From NCBI GenBank assembly GCA_033794685.1, contig JARAYZ010000003.1: DNA of 64,000 bases. The stretch is one strand, 5' to 3'. Origin of the DNA: Lentzea sp033794685 (GTDB lineage Bacteria; Actinomycetota; Actinomycetes; Mycobacteriales; Pseudonocardiaceae). Both the position numbers and the translations under genes were made by a program. The notes under the pieces were generated by a model, which had not been told where the DNA came from, did not search any database, and worked only from the letters and a program-made list of their open reading frames with translations. Shown here in pieces: positions 17,196-25,631 of this stretch; position 1 is the stretch's first letter; the number at the start of each line of letters is the position of its first letter.

Positions 17196-17288
17196 GGGTG
17201 GTGGCCTTGCGGTCCGCTGACTCTGCGGGTGGTCACCTGTGCGATCCGCGACTTTGCGGGTGGTCGCCTTGCTAGTGGCGGGTCGCTG
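17196..17288. repeat. 31-bp direct tandem repeats (about three units)
   Basis: Units begin at 17196, 17227 and 17258, each with GGGTGGT followed by (G/C)(G/A)CC. The first two are similar throughout and end CTGC/TTGC; the third diverges in its second half. No coding frame is evident. Confidence 0.6.
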
Positions 17289-17301
17289 CTGCGTGCTTTC
17301 C

Positions 17302-17320
17302 CTGGGGGCGCTGCCCCCAG
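17302..17320. repeat. GC-rich hairpin of REP type
   Basis: CTGGGGGC (17302-17309) and GCCCCCAG (17313-17320) form a perfect 8-bp stem with loop GCT, preceded by CTTTCC and followed by ACCCCCGG. Such GGGGGCGCTGCCCCC hairpins recur between genes in many high-GC genomes. It could act as a terminator or as a REP-like unit. Confidence 0.5.
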
Positions 17321-17415
17321 ACCCCCGGCAATCTGATCAGGGGGCCCGCGCCGCCCGTAGGTAGATGGCACGCCTGTTGCTTAGGGCGGCTGCCTGTTGC
17401 TTTGAGAGTTGCGTT

Positions 17416-17559
17416 GGCGGTGGGGTCCCATCACGAGCCGAGCCAAGAGCGGGCCACATGCCTGGAGGGGTGTCAACTCGACAAAAAGCGCGTCGAGTTG
17501 ACACCCCTCCAGGCATGCAGCAAGAGCTATGGCGCGACTCGTGATGGGACCCCACCGCC
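17416..17559. repeat. 144-bp nested palindrome between csoR and kup
   Basis: The outer arms, 17416-17437 and 17538-17559, are perfect 22-bp complements. The inner arms, 17457-17482 and 17492-17517, are perfect 26-bp complements around the 9-base loop AAAAAGCGC. The 19-20 bases between the arms pair only partly. The whole could fold into one very long hairpin. It has no long open frame, and no flanking direct repeat was identified. It could be a miniature inverted-repeat element, a structured RNA or a strong transcription barrier. The 17097-17707 spacer holds this, the 31-bp repeats, the CsoR site and no gene I can support. Confidence 0.8.
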
Positions 17560-17707
17560 TGGACCGCTTGCGAAAGACAAAGACGGACGGCTCGCCTGCG
17601 GCATCGCGGCTGTTGGCGTCAGGATCGCGTAAAGATCACCCGGACGTGCCCGGCGTCTTGGTTGGGGTGCGGTTATCTTGCGGGCAGTTGCGGTTTAGGG
17701 GGTTGTT

Positions 17708-19642
17708 GTGGCTGGTTCGCAGGGGTCTGAAGTGGTCTCTCGGGCGAAGCTCGGTCGTGACACCGTTCGGCTTGCTGTTGTTGTCGGGGCTCTTGGGGTT
17801 GTGTTCGGGGACATTGGTACGAGCCCCATTTATACGATCCAGACGGTGTTCAACCCCGCTGATCCGCATCCTGTGCCGGTCAGTGTGGACAACGTTTATG
17901 GTGTTGTTTCGTTGATCTTTTGGTCTGTCATGATCGTTGTGACCGTCACCTACGTGTTGTTGGCCATGCGGGTCGACAACGATGGTGAGGGCGGGATCAT
18001 GGCCCTGATCACGTTGTTGCGGCGGTGGAAGGCCAAGCAGGGGCGTAAGGCGGCCGCCACCTTGGCTGCTTTGGGGGTGTTCGGGGCTGCCCTGTTCTTT
18101 GGCGACAGCATGATCACGCCTGCTATCTCGGTTTTGTCCGCTGTTGAGGGGCTCAAGGTTGTCGAGCCTGAGCTCGAGCGGTTTGTTGTGCCGATCACCG
18201 CTGTGATCATCGTTGGGTTGTTCCTGGTGCAGCGGCGGGGGAGTGGGGTGGTCGGGCGGTTCTTCGGGCCCGTGATGATCCTCTGGTTCGCTGTCATCGG
18301 GGTGGCTGGGATTGGTGGGATCGCTGGGCATCCGGAGATCTTGAAGGCGTTGTCGCCTGCTTACGCTGTTGGGTTTTTGGTCGGGAACTTCGGTGTTGCG
18401 TTCTTTGCCTTGGCTGCTGTGGTGTTGGCGGTGACCGGTGCTGAGGCGCTGTACGCGGACATGGGGCATTTTGGGCGGCCCGCGATTGCTCGTGGGTGGT
18501 TGTTCCTCGTGTTTCCGGCCTGTGTGTTGAGTTACATGGGGCAAGGGGCGCTGATCCTGGACGATCCGGCCAACGTCAGCGGGCCGTTCTTCCTGCTTGT
18601 GCCCGAGTGGGGGCGGTGGCCCGTGGTGGTGCTGGCCACCGCGGCTACCGTGATCGCTTCGCAGGCCGTGATCACTGGGGCCTACTCGGTGGCGTCGCAG
18701 GCCGCGCAGCTCGGGTACCTGCCTCGGTTGCGGATCGCGCACACGTCCGAGTCGACCATCGGGCAGATCTACGTGCCCTGGATCAACTGGGTGTTGCTGG
18801 TCTCTGTGTTGACGTTGGTGTTCGCGTTTCAGACGTCGGCGGCGCTGGCTTTCGCCTTCGGGATGGCTGTTACCGGGACCATCACGATCACGACGACCCT
18901 GTTTCTGTTCATCGCGCGGGTTCGGTTCAAGGCGCCTGGGTGGGCTGTCGGGCTCGGGTGCGTTGTGTTGCTGGGGGTGGATCTTCTCTTCCTGGCGGCC
19001 AACATGACCAAGTTGTTGCACGGTGCGTGGTTGCCGTTGTTGATCGGGTTGACCGCGTTCACGGTGATGACCACCTGGCAGCGTGGGCGGGCGATCGTGA
19101 CGAAGGCTCGGCGGGAGGCTGAGGGGTCGTTGCAGGCGTTCGTCGAGGAGTTGCATTCGCGGCGGCTTGCTCGGGTGCCTGGGTGTGCGGTGTTCCTGAA
19201 CCGGGGTAAGGAGACTGCGCCGCTTGCGTTGCGGGCGAACGTGGAGCACAACCACGTGTTGCACGAGCGGGTGGTGATCGTGTCGATCGAGACCGAGCCG
19301 GTGCCTCGGGTGGCCGAGGAGCGGCGGGTCGAGGTGGACAGGCTCGGGTTCGCTGACGACGGGATCATCCACGTGTGTGCCCGGTTCGGGTACGTGGAGA
19401 CGCCTGATGTGCCTGCGGCGCTGGCGTTGGTGGATCCGGAGATGGCGGAAGGCGGGCTCGACCTCGAGCAGGCCCGGTACTTCCTGTCGAAGATCGAGTT
19501 GCGGCGCGGGCGGTCGCGGACGATGGCCGGGTGGCGCAAGCGGTTGTTCGTGGCCACGTCCTACATCACGGCGGACGCTGCCGAGCACTTCGGATTGCCC
19601 CGAGAGCGAACAGTCATCATGGGCGCCCACATCGATGTTTAG
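17708..19642 (+). CDS. kup: KUP-family potassium uptake permease
   Basis: The 644-residue protein starts at GTG 17708 and shows the Kup hallmark GVVFGDIGTSPIYTIQ. It has about twelve transmembrane segments (residues about 20-450) and a soluble C-terminal domain of about 170 residues. The family imports K+ with protons. DGEGGIMALITLL and GDSMITPAISVLSA are further conserved motifs. Codon use is notably more relaxed (many TTG, GTT and GCT codons) than in genes on either side. It lies alone after the repeat-rich spacer. I see no c-di-AMP riboswitch signature upstream. Confidence 0.92.
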   Translation: MAGSQGSEVVSRAKLGRDTVRLAVVVGALGVVFGDIGTSPIYTIQTVFNPADPHPVPVSVDNVYGVVSLIFWSVMIVVTVTYVLLAMRVDNDGEGGIMALITLLRRWKAKQGRKAAATLAALGVFGAALFFGDSMITPAISVLSAVEGLKVVEPELERFVVPITAVIIVGLFLVQRRGSGVVGRFFGPVMILWFAVIGVAGIGGIAGHPEILKALSPAYAVGFLVGNFGVAFFALAAVVLAVTGAEALYADMGHFGRPAIARGWLFLVFPACVLSYMGQGALILDDPANVSGPFFLLVPEWGRWPVVVLATAATVIASQAVITGAYSVASQAAQLGYLPRLRIAHTSESTIGQIYVPWINWVLLVSVLTLVFAFQTSAALAFAFGMAVTGTITITTTLFLFIARVRFKAPGWAVGLGCVVLLGVDLLFLAANMTKLLHGAWLPLLIGLTAFTVMTTWQRGRAIVTKARREAEGSLQAFVEELHSRRLARVPGCAVFLNRGKETAPLALRANVEHNHVLHERVVIVSIETEPVPRVAEERRVEVDRLGFADDGIIHVCARFGYVETPDVPAALALVDPEMAEGGLDLEQARYFLSKIELRRGRSRTMAGWRKRLFVATSYITADAAEHFGLPRERTVIMGAHIDV

Positions 19643-19649
19643 GTGGGGC

Positions 19650-20252
19650 ATGACTGATCTCTACCTGAACCTCGAACCTTCGACCGAGAGCCCTGTCGTC
19701 GTGCTGGTGACGGGGAGTCCTGGCGCCGGCAAGAGCACGCTCGCCGAAGGGGTGGGCAAGCGGTTGCGGGCGCCGGTCTTCTCGTTGGACTGGGTGATGG
19801 GGGCGCTCGTGCTGGCGCGGGCTGTCACCGACGAGAACGCCTTCGACGTCGTCGACCTGCAGCTCAGGGCTTTGGTCGCGCGGCAGGTCCAACTGGGGAT
19901 CGACGTCGTCGTGGACACCAGCGGGCACACGGTCGAGGAGCGGGCTCGGTGGCGTGAGCTCACCGAGCGGCTCGGGGGTGTGTTCGTCGGCGTTGAGTGC
20001 GTCTGCTCGGACGCGGTGCTGCACCGGTCCCGCGTCGAGGGGCGTGACCGGGGGATTCCTGGTTGGCACGCAACGGTTCCGTGGGTGCACGTGCAACGCA
20101 TGCAGGGGCTGTGGGAGGCGTGGAGCGACGAGCACCTGGTGCTCGACTCCGCTGCCGAGACGCCGGCCGGGTCGGTGGAGAAGGTGCTCGAGGTGGTGCG
20201 GGGTCTGCGGTCAACAGGGGAGACCGCAGACCCCGTGATCGTGGGCCGCTAA
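19650..20252 (+). CDS. P-loop NTPase / small-molecule kinase-like protein
   Basis: The 200-residue protein has Walker A VTGSPGAGKSTLAEGVGKRL near residue 20 and an Asp-rich strand, IDVVVDTSGHT, near 90. Its basic SRVEGRDRG segment resembles the lid of AAA-type kinases such as zeta-toxin or chloramphenicol-phosphotransferase-like proteins. The substrate is unknown. The ATG at 19650 follows the kup stop by 7 bases, with AGGTGGGG between, so it is probably cotranscribed with kup. The end overlaps the convergent flavoprotein gene by 4 bases. Confidence 0.75.
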   Translation: MTDLYLNLEPSTESPVVVLVTGSPGAGKSTLAEGVGKRLRAPVFSLDWVMGALVLARAVTDENAFDVVDLQLRALVARQVQLGIDVVVDTSGHTVEERARWRELTERLGGVFVGVECVCSDAVLHRSRVEGRDRGIPGWHATVPWVHVQRMQGLWEAWSDEHLVLDSAAETPAGSVEKVLEVVRGLRSTGETADPVIVGR

Positions 20253-22030
20253 GCGCTTTCGGCCGCCGCGGCACGGCCCGCCGCGCGCCCGGAGAACAGG
20301 CAGCCGCCCAGGAAGGTGCCCTCCAGCGCGCGGTAGCCGTGCACGCCGCCGCCGCCGAAACCGGACACCTCGCCCGCCGCGTACAGGCCGCGGATCGGCT
20401 GGCCGTTCGAGCCGAGGACCCGGCCCTGCAGGTCGGTCTGCAGGCCGCCGAGCGTCTTGCGGGTCAGGATGTTCATCCTGATCGCGATCAGCGGGCCGGA
20501 CCCGGAGTCGAGCAGCTTGTGCAACCCGGCCGTGCGGGCGAGGCTGTCGCCGCTGTACGCCAGCGAGTTGCGGATGCCCATCACCTGGACGTCCTTGGAG
20601 AACGGGTTGTCGACCTGCTGGTCGCGGATGGTGATCTGGCGCCGCAGATCGTCCAGGTTGATCAGGTTCGTGCCGGTCAGCGCGTTCATCCCGGCCACGA
20701 GGTCCGGCAGGTTGTTCTTGATGACGAAGTCGACACCCTTGTCCATGAACGCCTTCACCGGCGGCGGGGTGCTGTTGAAGATCCGCATCGCGATGTAGGC
20801 GGCGAGGTCCTTGCGGGTGATCTCCGGGTTCTGCTCGGAGCCGGAGAGCACGAACTCCTTGTCGATGATCTTCTTGTTGAGCACGAACCACGAGTAGTCG
20901 TACCCCGACTTGCCGATCAGCTCCAGCGTGCCGAGCGTGTCCAGCGACGGGATGCCGGGGTTCGGGAAGCGCTTTCCTCGCGCGTCGAGCCACAGCGACG
21001 ACGGCGCGGCCAGCACGCGGATGCCGTGGTCCGGCCAGATCGGGGTGTGGTTGATCATGCCCTCGGTGTAGTGCCACATGCGGTCGCGGTTGACCAGACG
21101 GCCGCCGGCCAGTTCGGTGATCGCCAGCATCCGGCCGTCGACGTGCGCGGGGACACCGGTGACGAGCCGCTGGGGAGCCGGGCCGAGGCGGGCGGGCCAG
21201 TTGCGGCGCACCAGGTCGTGGTTGGCGCCGATGCCGCCCGAGGTGACGATGACCATCGGCGCGTACAGCTCGAAGTCGCCGACCTTGGTGCGGGAGCTGC
21301 GGGTGCCGCGCGCGGCGTTGCTGGGCTCCAGGAGGCTGCCGCGCACGCCGGTGACGGCGCCGTTGCTGGTGATCAGGCCGTCGACCTGGTGGCGGAACTT
21401 GAAGGTGACCTTGCCGTCGCGGACGCCCTCACGCGTCTTCTTCTCGAACGGCTCCATGACGCCGGGGCCCGTGCCCATCGTCATGTGGAAGCGCGGCACC
21501 GAGTTGCCGGGCCCGTCCGCGAGCTGCCCGCCGCGTTCGGCCCAGCCGACGATCGGCACCCAGCGCACACCGAGCCCGTAGAGCCAGTCGCGCTTCTCGC
21601 CGGCGGCGAAGTTCAGGTACGCCTCGGCCCACTTGGCGGCCCAGTAGTCCTCGCCGAGCGGGTCGTTCACCCCGCGGTCGAACCCGGCGGTGTTGAACCA
21701 GTCGGCGCGGGCCAGTTCCAGCGAGTCCTTGATGCCCGCGGTCCGCTGCTCCTGGGAGTTGACGAAGAACAACCCGCCGAGCGACCAGAAGGCCTGTCCA
21801 CCCAGGCTGGCCTCGGGTTCCTGGTCCAGCAGCAGGACCTTGCGGCCCGCCGCGGCCAGTTCGGAGGTCGCCACGAGCCCCGCCAGGCCGTGCCCGACGA
21901 CGATCACGTCCGCGTCGACTCTCGGCGCCGCTCCGGCGACTGCCTGCCCCAGGGTCCCGCCCGCGGCGATCGCTCCGATCGCGCCGCTCGCGGCAAGGAG
22001 GGTGCGGCGGCTCATGTTCCGGTCTGACAT
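20249..22030 (-). CDS. Tat-exported FAD-binding dehydrogenase (FAD_binding_2 / ketosteroid-dehydrogenase-like)
   Basis: The 593-residue flavoprotein has a twin-arginine signal (MSRRTLLAASGAIGAIAAGG). The FAD dinucleotide motif is VIVVGHGLAGLVATSELAAAG. A C-terminal FAD-contact segment (GLYAAGEVSGFGGGGVHGYR) ends in GGCLFSGRAAG. It resembles secreted FAD-binding dehydrogenases related to fumarate reductase and 3-ketosteroid dehydrogenase; the substrate is unknown. The ATG at 22030 is preceded by GAGGAAGG. It is divergent from the PucR-type gene, which probably controls it. Confidence 0.82.
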   Translation of the reverse strand: MSDRNMSRRTLLAASGAIGAIAAGGTLGQAVAGAAPRVDADVIVVGHGLAGLVATSELAAAGRKVLLLDQEPEASLGGQAFWSLGGLFFVNSQEQRTAGIKDSLELARADWFNTAGFDRGVNDPLGEDYWAAKWAEAYLNFAAGEKRDWLYGLGVRWVPIVGWAERGGQLADGPGNSVPRFHMTMGTGPGVMEPFEKKTREGVRDGKVTFKFRHQVDGLITSNGAVTGVRGSLLEPSNAARGTRSSRTKVGDFELYAPMVIVTSGGIGANHDLVRRNWPARLGPAPQRLVTGVPAHVDGRMLAITELAGGRLVNRDRMWHYTEGMINHTPIWPDHGIRVLAAPSSLWLDARGKRFPNPGIPSLDTLGTLELIGKSGYDYSWFVLNKKIIDKEFVLSGSEQNPEITRKDLAAYIAMRIFNSTPPPVKAFMDKGVDFVIKNNLPDLVAGMNALTGTNLINLDDLRRQITIRDQQVDNPFSKDVQVMGIRNSLAYSGDSLARTAGLHKLLDSGSGPLIAIRMNILTRKTLGGLQTDLQGRVLGSNGQPIRGLYAAGEVSGFGGGGVHGYRALEGTFLGGCLFSGRAAGRAAAAESA

Positions 22031-22184
22031 CCCAGGGCCTTCCTCGTTGAAGGGTGGAGCCAACGCGAATTACTCTCGCGTAAAGCAACTAACCAGTAAC
22101 CGGAGAGCGGGGGATAGGGTCCCGCCACCAAACGGCGACGGCTGTGTTGTGGCCGTCACACAACGTGGGGTTTGCGGAGGCGAC

Positions 22185-23324
22185 GTGCCGGGTATGTCCG
22201 CGATGGTCCGTGAGGTGCTCCAGGCCGTCGCCGCCGATGACAAGGTGGTCGGACGGGTCGTCGACGCCGCTCGCGGCAACTCGCCCGAGGTGGCCCGGCT
22301 TCCCGCGGAGGAGAACCGCCGGCACATCGCGTTCCTGCTGTCCGAGGGGATCGCGCACCTCGAACGCGGCGGCTCGCCCGACGACGGCGACTTCTCCGCC
22401 GCCCTGTCGCTGGGAGCCGACCGCGCCGCGCAGGGCGTGTCGATGGCGGGGCTGTTGCGCGGGGTGCACGCCGGGCGCACCGAGTTGATCAGGGCGAGCG
22501 TCGAACTCGCGCGGTCGCTGGGGGTCGACGACGGCACGATCCTCGACTTCATGATCGACCTGGACCACTACGTCGGCGCGGTCGAGCGGAACATCGTCAG
22601 CGGCTATCACACGGCCGAACTGCAGCTGTCCCGCACGGCCCGTGATCTGAACGCCCAGGTGCTGCGACGACTGCTGGTGTCCGGTGACTTCCCGGACGCG
22701 TCCGAACTCGCGCGCGCGAGCCTGCGTCCCGACGGTCGCTACCACTGCGTGGTGTCCGCGGTGACCGACCCGAGTCACGCTCGAACGCTGGAGCAGCGGC
22801 TGCACACGTTCGGCGGCGTGTACGGGCTGGTCGAGGGACGGCTGGCGGGGCTCACGCACGTGCCGCCGTCGTGGTCGGACGACCTGCTCGTGGTGTCGCC
22901 GGCGACCGCGCTGAAGTCGTTGCGGGGGACGTACTCGATGTGCACGCAGGCCCTGGCGGCCGCGGGAGCGTCGCTGGGCGTGCAGCTTCTCACCGACCTC
23001 GCTGGTGAGACCGCTCTCGCGGCCTACCCCGGGCTCGCGGCGACGCTCGCCGACTCGTTGCTCGGCCAACTGGACCAGAAGAGCACGTTCCACCACGAGA
23101 TGGTGGTGACGGCGTTGTGCTACCTCGACAACGGCGGACGGCTCAGCGCGACGGCCTCGGCGCTGCATATCCACGCGAACACCGTGCGGTACCGGCTCGA
23201 CCGGCTGGTGGAGCTGACCGACGCCGACCTCGGCGAGAACCCGCGCGCGGGACGGTCACACGTGCTGACGACGCTGCACACCTGGTGGGCGCTGCGGTCG
23301 TGGATCGACCGCAGCGCCCGGTAG
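22185..23324 (+). CDS. PucR/CdaR-type transcriptional regulator
   Basis: The protein has about 379 residues from GTG 22185 (an ATG at 22194 is also possible; GGAGG lies at 22176-22180). The N-terminal two thirds form a sensor region without a recognised ligand motif. The C-terminal 60 residues are a PucR-type helix-turn-helix (LCYLDNGGRLSATASALHIH, then ANTVRYRLDRLVELT). Regulators of this class often activate a neighbouring catabolic gene in response to its substrate. The neighbour here is the divergent flavoprotein. The shared upstream region contains GTTGTG-N7-CACAAC (22146-22164), a possible binding site. Confidence 0.8.
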   Translation: MPGMSAMVREVLQAVAADDKVVGRVVDAARGNSPEVARLPAEENRRHIAFLLSEGIAHLERGGSPDDGDFSAALSLGADRAAQGVSMAGLLRGVHAGRTELIRASVELARSLGVDDGTILDFMIDLDHYVGAVERNIVSGYHTAELQLSRTARDLNAQVLRRLLVSGDFPDASELARASLRPDGRYHCVVSAVTDPSHARTLEQRLHTFGGVYGLVEGRLAGLTHVPPSWSDDLLVVSPATALKSLRGTYSMCTQALAAAGASLGVQLLTDLAGETALAAYPGLAATLADSLLGQLDQKSTFHHEMVVTALCYLDNGGRLSATASALHIHANTVRYRLDRLVELTDADLGENPRAGRSHVLTTLHTWWALRSWIDRSAR

Positions 23325-23327
23325 TCA

Positions 23328-23738
23328 CTAGAGGCGGTAGAAGTTCTTGTAGTGGTCGGGCGAGAAGTAGACCGTGCCGGCGGTGCGGTCGACGATGATC
23401 CGGTACGCGTCCCGGGACGCGTTGCAGGCACGCGGATAGACGTCGAACTCCAGGTAGCTGTGGCCGGCCGGGAGCTGGCCCTCGCGGTTCTGGTGCACGC
23501 CGCCCGCGAAGTTGCACTGGCCGTTGGGCCAGCTGTTCCAGCCACGCGAACTCGGGTAGCTCTTCGACTTCCACGTGCTGTTGGCGGAACGGGCCGCGTC
23601 GCAACGCGACTGCGTGCAGGAGTTGTAGACGGCGGCGTCGGCCGCGGGGGCGACGGCCGTGGTCACGCCGAGCACGGACGCGACGACGGCGAGAGCGGCG
23701 AACAGGCGACGTGTCCGGTGCGGTAGCAGGGAGTGCAC
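23328..23738 (-). CDS. Secreted guanyl-specific ribonuclease (RNase Sa/barnase fold)
   Basis: The 136-residue protein starts at GTG 23738 (GGAGGT five bases upstream). It has a Sec signal peptide (RLFAALAVVASVLGVTTAVA, ending ADA-A). The mature part shows the microbial RNase pattern: HQNREGQLP, then SYLEFDVYP with the general-base Glu, an Arg (DAYRIIVDR), and the terminal DHYKNFYRL with the catalytic His. Four cysteines suggest disulfides. It should cut RNA after G outside the cell. No barstar-like inhibitor gene lies next to it, as expected for an enzyme active only after export. Confidence 0.8.
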   Translation of the reverse strand: MHSLLPHRTRRLFAALAVVASVLGVTTAVAPAADAAVYNSCTQSRCDAARSANSTWKSKSYPSSRGWNSWPNGQCNFAGGVHQNREGQLPAGHSYLEFDVYPRACNASRDAYRIIVDRTAGTVYFSPDHYKNFYRL

Positions 23739-23949
23739 TTCAGACCTCCATCGGCAGGGAACGAGGTACGTCGTGATCCTTTCGGTCGAGCACCACGAGC
23801 TGATGAACGGCAGGGAACCATCCGCGCAACTGTGGCCACCCCACGCTCGCACATCCGGAGGCTCCGCGCGGGCCACACCTCCGAAAGCCCGAGTTGATCA
23901 ACTCCGAACAGCGGATTGCGGACGCTGCCTCCGGCGATAGATTTGTCCA

Positions 23950-24765
23950 ATGGCAGCACGGAAGCACTTGTTGGTGCTGTTGACCTTGCTCGTGGCCGGG
24001 TGCACGGCCTCGCACGACGGCAGGCCCGTCCCCGCGTCGAACCCCTCTTCTCCTGACGCCGCAGCGAAAGAGCCGTCCACAAAGGTGCGCACCGTTGTGG
24101 ACGGCCGCACCGTCGAGCTGGCCGACGGCACGCGTGCCCGCATCTCACTGCTGGCCGAACCGTCGGCCTGCACGGCCGCCGCCGCTCTCGACTTCGCCAC
24201 GAAGACCTTGCAGGACAAGGAGGTGCGGGTGAGCAGCATCACGCCCGGCGAGGTCTCGCTGGCGCTGCCCGACGGCACCGACTACGCCCTGCTGGCGGTC
24301 CAGTACGGCATCCTGCGCACCACCGGTGTGGACGGTGGCCCGCTGGTCGAGGCGGAAAGCAAGGCGTCGAAGGCGAAACTCGGCCTCTGGGCCCAAGGGG
24401 ACTGTCCGGCGTCGACCGCGCCACCCCCTCCGCAGGAGCCCGCCCCGACCTGTGTCGTGGTCTACCGGGTCACCAACCAGTGGGCCGGCGCGTTCCAGGC
24501 CGACGTGACCGTGCGCAACGTCAGCGGCGCGCTGGTCGAGGGCTGGACGGTGCGCTGGCGGTTCGCGGACGGCGAGACCGTGACGCAACTGTGGAACGGG
24601 ACGGTGTCCCAGTCCGGCGCGGAGGTGAGCGTCGCCAACGCGGGTTACAACGCGCTGATCGTCAAGGACGGCTCGGTGACGTTCGGGTTCAACGGCTCCG
24701 CCAACGGTCCCACGTCGCCGCCGGGCTCGTTCAGCGTGAACGGAGCCGCCTGCACGACGGGTTAG
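23950..24765 (+). CDS. Lipoprotein with SNase-like domain and C-terminal CBM2 module
   Basis: The 271-residue lipoprotein (signal LLVLLTLLVAGC) has two parts. Residues about 45-150 resemble the OB fold of thermonuclease-like proteins (VVDGRTVELADGTRARISLL; ALDFATKTLQDKEVRV; SKASKAKLGLWAQGDC). The catalytic Arg/Glu/Arg set is not clearly complete, so nuclease activity is doubtful. After a Pro-rich linker, residues about 167-271 match carbohydrate-binding module family 2 (CVVVYRVTNQWAGAFQADVT; GWTVRWRFADG; GYNALIVKDGSVTFGFNGSA). It may tether the cell to polysaccharide. The stop overlaps the convergent hydrolase gene by 4 bases. Confidence 0.75.
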   Translation: MAARKHLLVLLTLLVAGCTASHDGRPVPASNPSSPDAAAKEPSTKVRTVVDGRTVELADGTRARISLLAEPSACTAAAALDFATKTLQDKEVRVSSITPGEVSLALPDGTDYALLAVQYGILRTTGVDGGPLVEAESKASKAKLGLWAQGDCPASTAPPPPQEPAPTCVVVYRVTNQWAGAFQADVTVRNVSGALVEGWTVRWRFADGETVTQLWNGTVSQSGAEVSVANAGYNALIVKDGSVTFGFNGSANGPTSPPGSFSVNGAACTTG

Positions 24766-25571
24766 TGCTGCTGCCACCAGTCGGTGACGATGCGGGCGTA
24801 CTCGTCCGCGTTCTCCTCCCACACGAAGTGCCCGGCGTCCACGACGTCGAGCCTGCTGTTCGGCAACCGCTGGTGCAGGTGCTCGGCGTTGGAGACCGGC
24901 ACCACCGAGTCGCGCTTGCCGTTGATCAGCTGGACGGGCGTGGTGATGCCCGGCAGGAGTTCGTTCAGCTCGAGCAACTCCGCCGGGTACGCGCGCACGT
25001 ACGCCATCTGCTCGACGAACCGCTGGCCCTGGTAGGCGGCCAGGTAGTCCTGCCGCACCACGTCCGGCAGCTCGTAGCCCTCGATCGCGTCCATGGCGAT
25101 GTTCACCACGTCCTTGGGGCCCAGTGCCCGGTACGGCGTGAGGTCCTCGTCGTGGACCCAGTCGTGCAGCGGTGCGCCCAGGTCGGTCGGGGACAGCGCG
25201 CCGCCGCTGCCGATCACGATGCTGCGGAACCGGTCCGGTGCCTTCGCCGCCGCGAACAGCACCGCGCTGGTGCCGATGTCGGGACCGACGACGTGGGGCC
25301 GGTCCAGGTCGAACGCGTCGGCGACGCGCACGACGAACTCGCCCATCCGGCTGGGGGACAACAGGTCCTCGCGCAGCTCGGAGTGCCCGAAGCCGGGCAG
25401 GTCGACCGCGATCAGGTTCGCGTGCGCGGCGAGCTTCGCCCACGTCGCGTCGTAGGCGTAGATGCTCTCGGGCCACGGGCTGAGCAGCAGCGCTGTAGGC
25501 CTGTCAGCGCTGACGGCGTAGCGGATCGACAGGCCGTCGATGGTGTGGAACCGGGGTTGGATGTCGCTCAT
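24762..25571 (-). CDS. Alpha/beta-fold hydrolase with Asp nucleophile (dehalogenase/epoxide-hydrolase-like)
   Basis: The 269-residue hydrolase has LIAVDLPGFGHSE, the nucleophile elbow VVGPDIGTSAV (Asp instead of Ser), and a C-terminal DAGHFVWEE with the catalytic His. An Asp nucleophile is typical of epoxide hydrolases and haloalkane dehalogenases. The ATG at 25571 is preferred over a TTG at 25580. Upstream lies a 17-bp site nearly identical to one in front of the TetR gene at 25632-26204. That regulator therefore probably represses both genes. Confidence 0.8.
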   Translation of the reverse strand: MSDIQPRFHTIDGLSIRYAVSADRPTALLLSPWPESIYAYDATWAKLAAHANLIAVDLPGFGHSELREDLLSPSRMGEFVVRVADAFDLDRPHVVGPDIGTSAVLFAAAKAPDRFRSIVIGSGGALSPTDLGAPLHDWVHDEDLTPYRALGPKDVVNIAMDAIEGYELPDVVRQDYLAAYQGQRFVEQMAYVRAYPAELLELNELLPGITTPVQLINGKRDSVVPVSNAEHLHQRLPNSRLDVVDAGHFVWEENADEYARIVTDWWQQH

Positions 25572-25578
25572 GACATCC

Positions 25579-25595
25579 AATATGACCGGTCGTCT
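25579..25595. promoter_or_regulatory. TetR operator candidate, copy 1
   Basis: AATATGACCGGTCGTCT lies 8 bases upstream of the hydrolase start. Its core ATGACCGGTCGT is nearly palindromic. It matches copy 2 at 26211-26227 in 16 of 17 positions. Confidence 0.6.
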
Positions 25596-25631
25596 TAGAA
25601 TTCGTCAAGGGATCTGTCCGTGGGCCGGGTC

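Noticed and set aside
17416..17559. The long palindrome as ends of an insertion sequence
   Set aside because: The arms are separated by only a few bases and there is no transposase between or beside them, so an autonomous element is excluded.
17097..17707. A c-di-AMP riboswitch upstream of kup
   Set aside because: None of the conserved segments of that riboswitch could be found. The spacer is explained better by repeats, the CsoR site and the palindrome.
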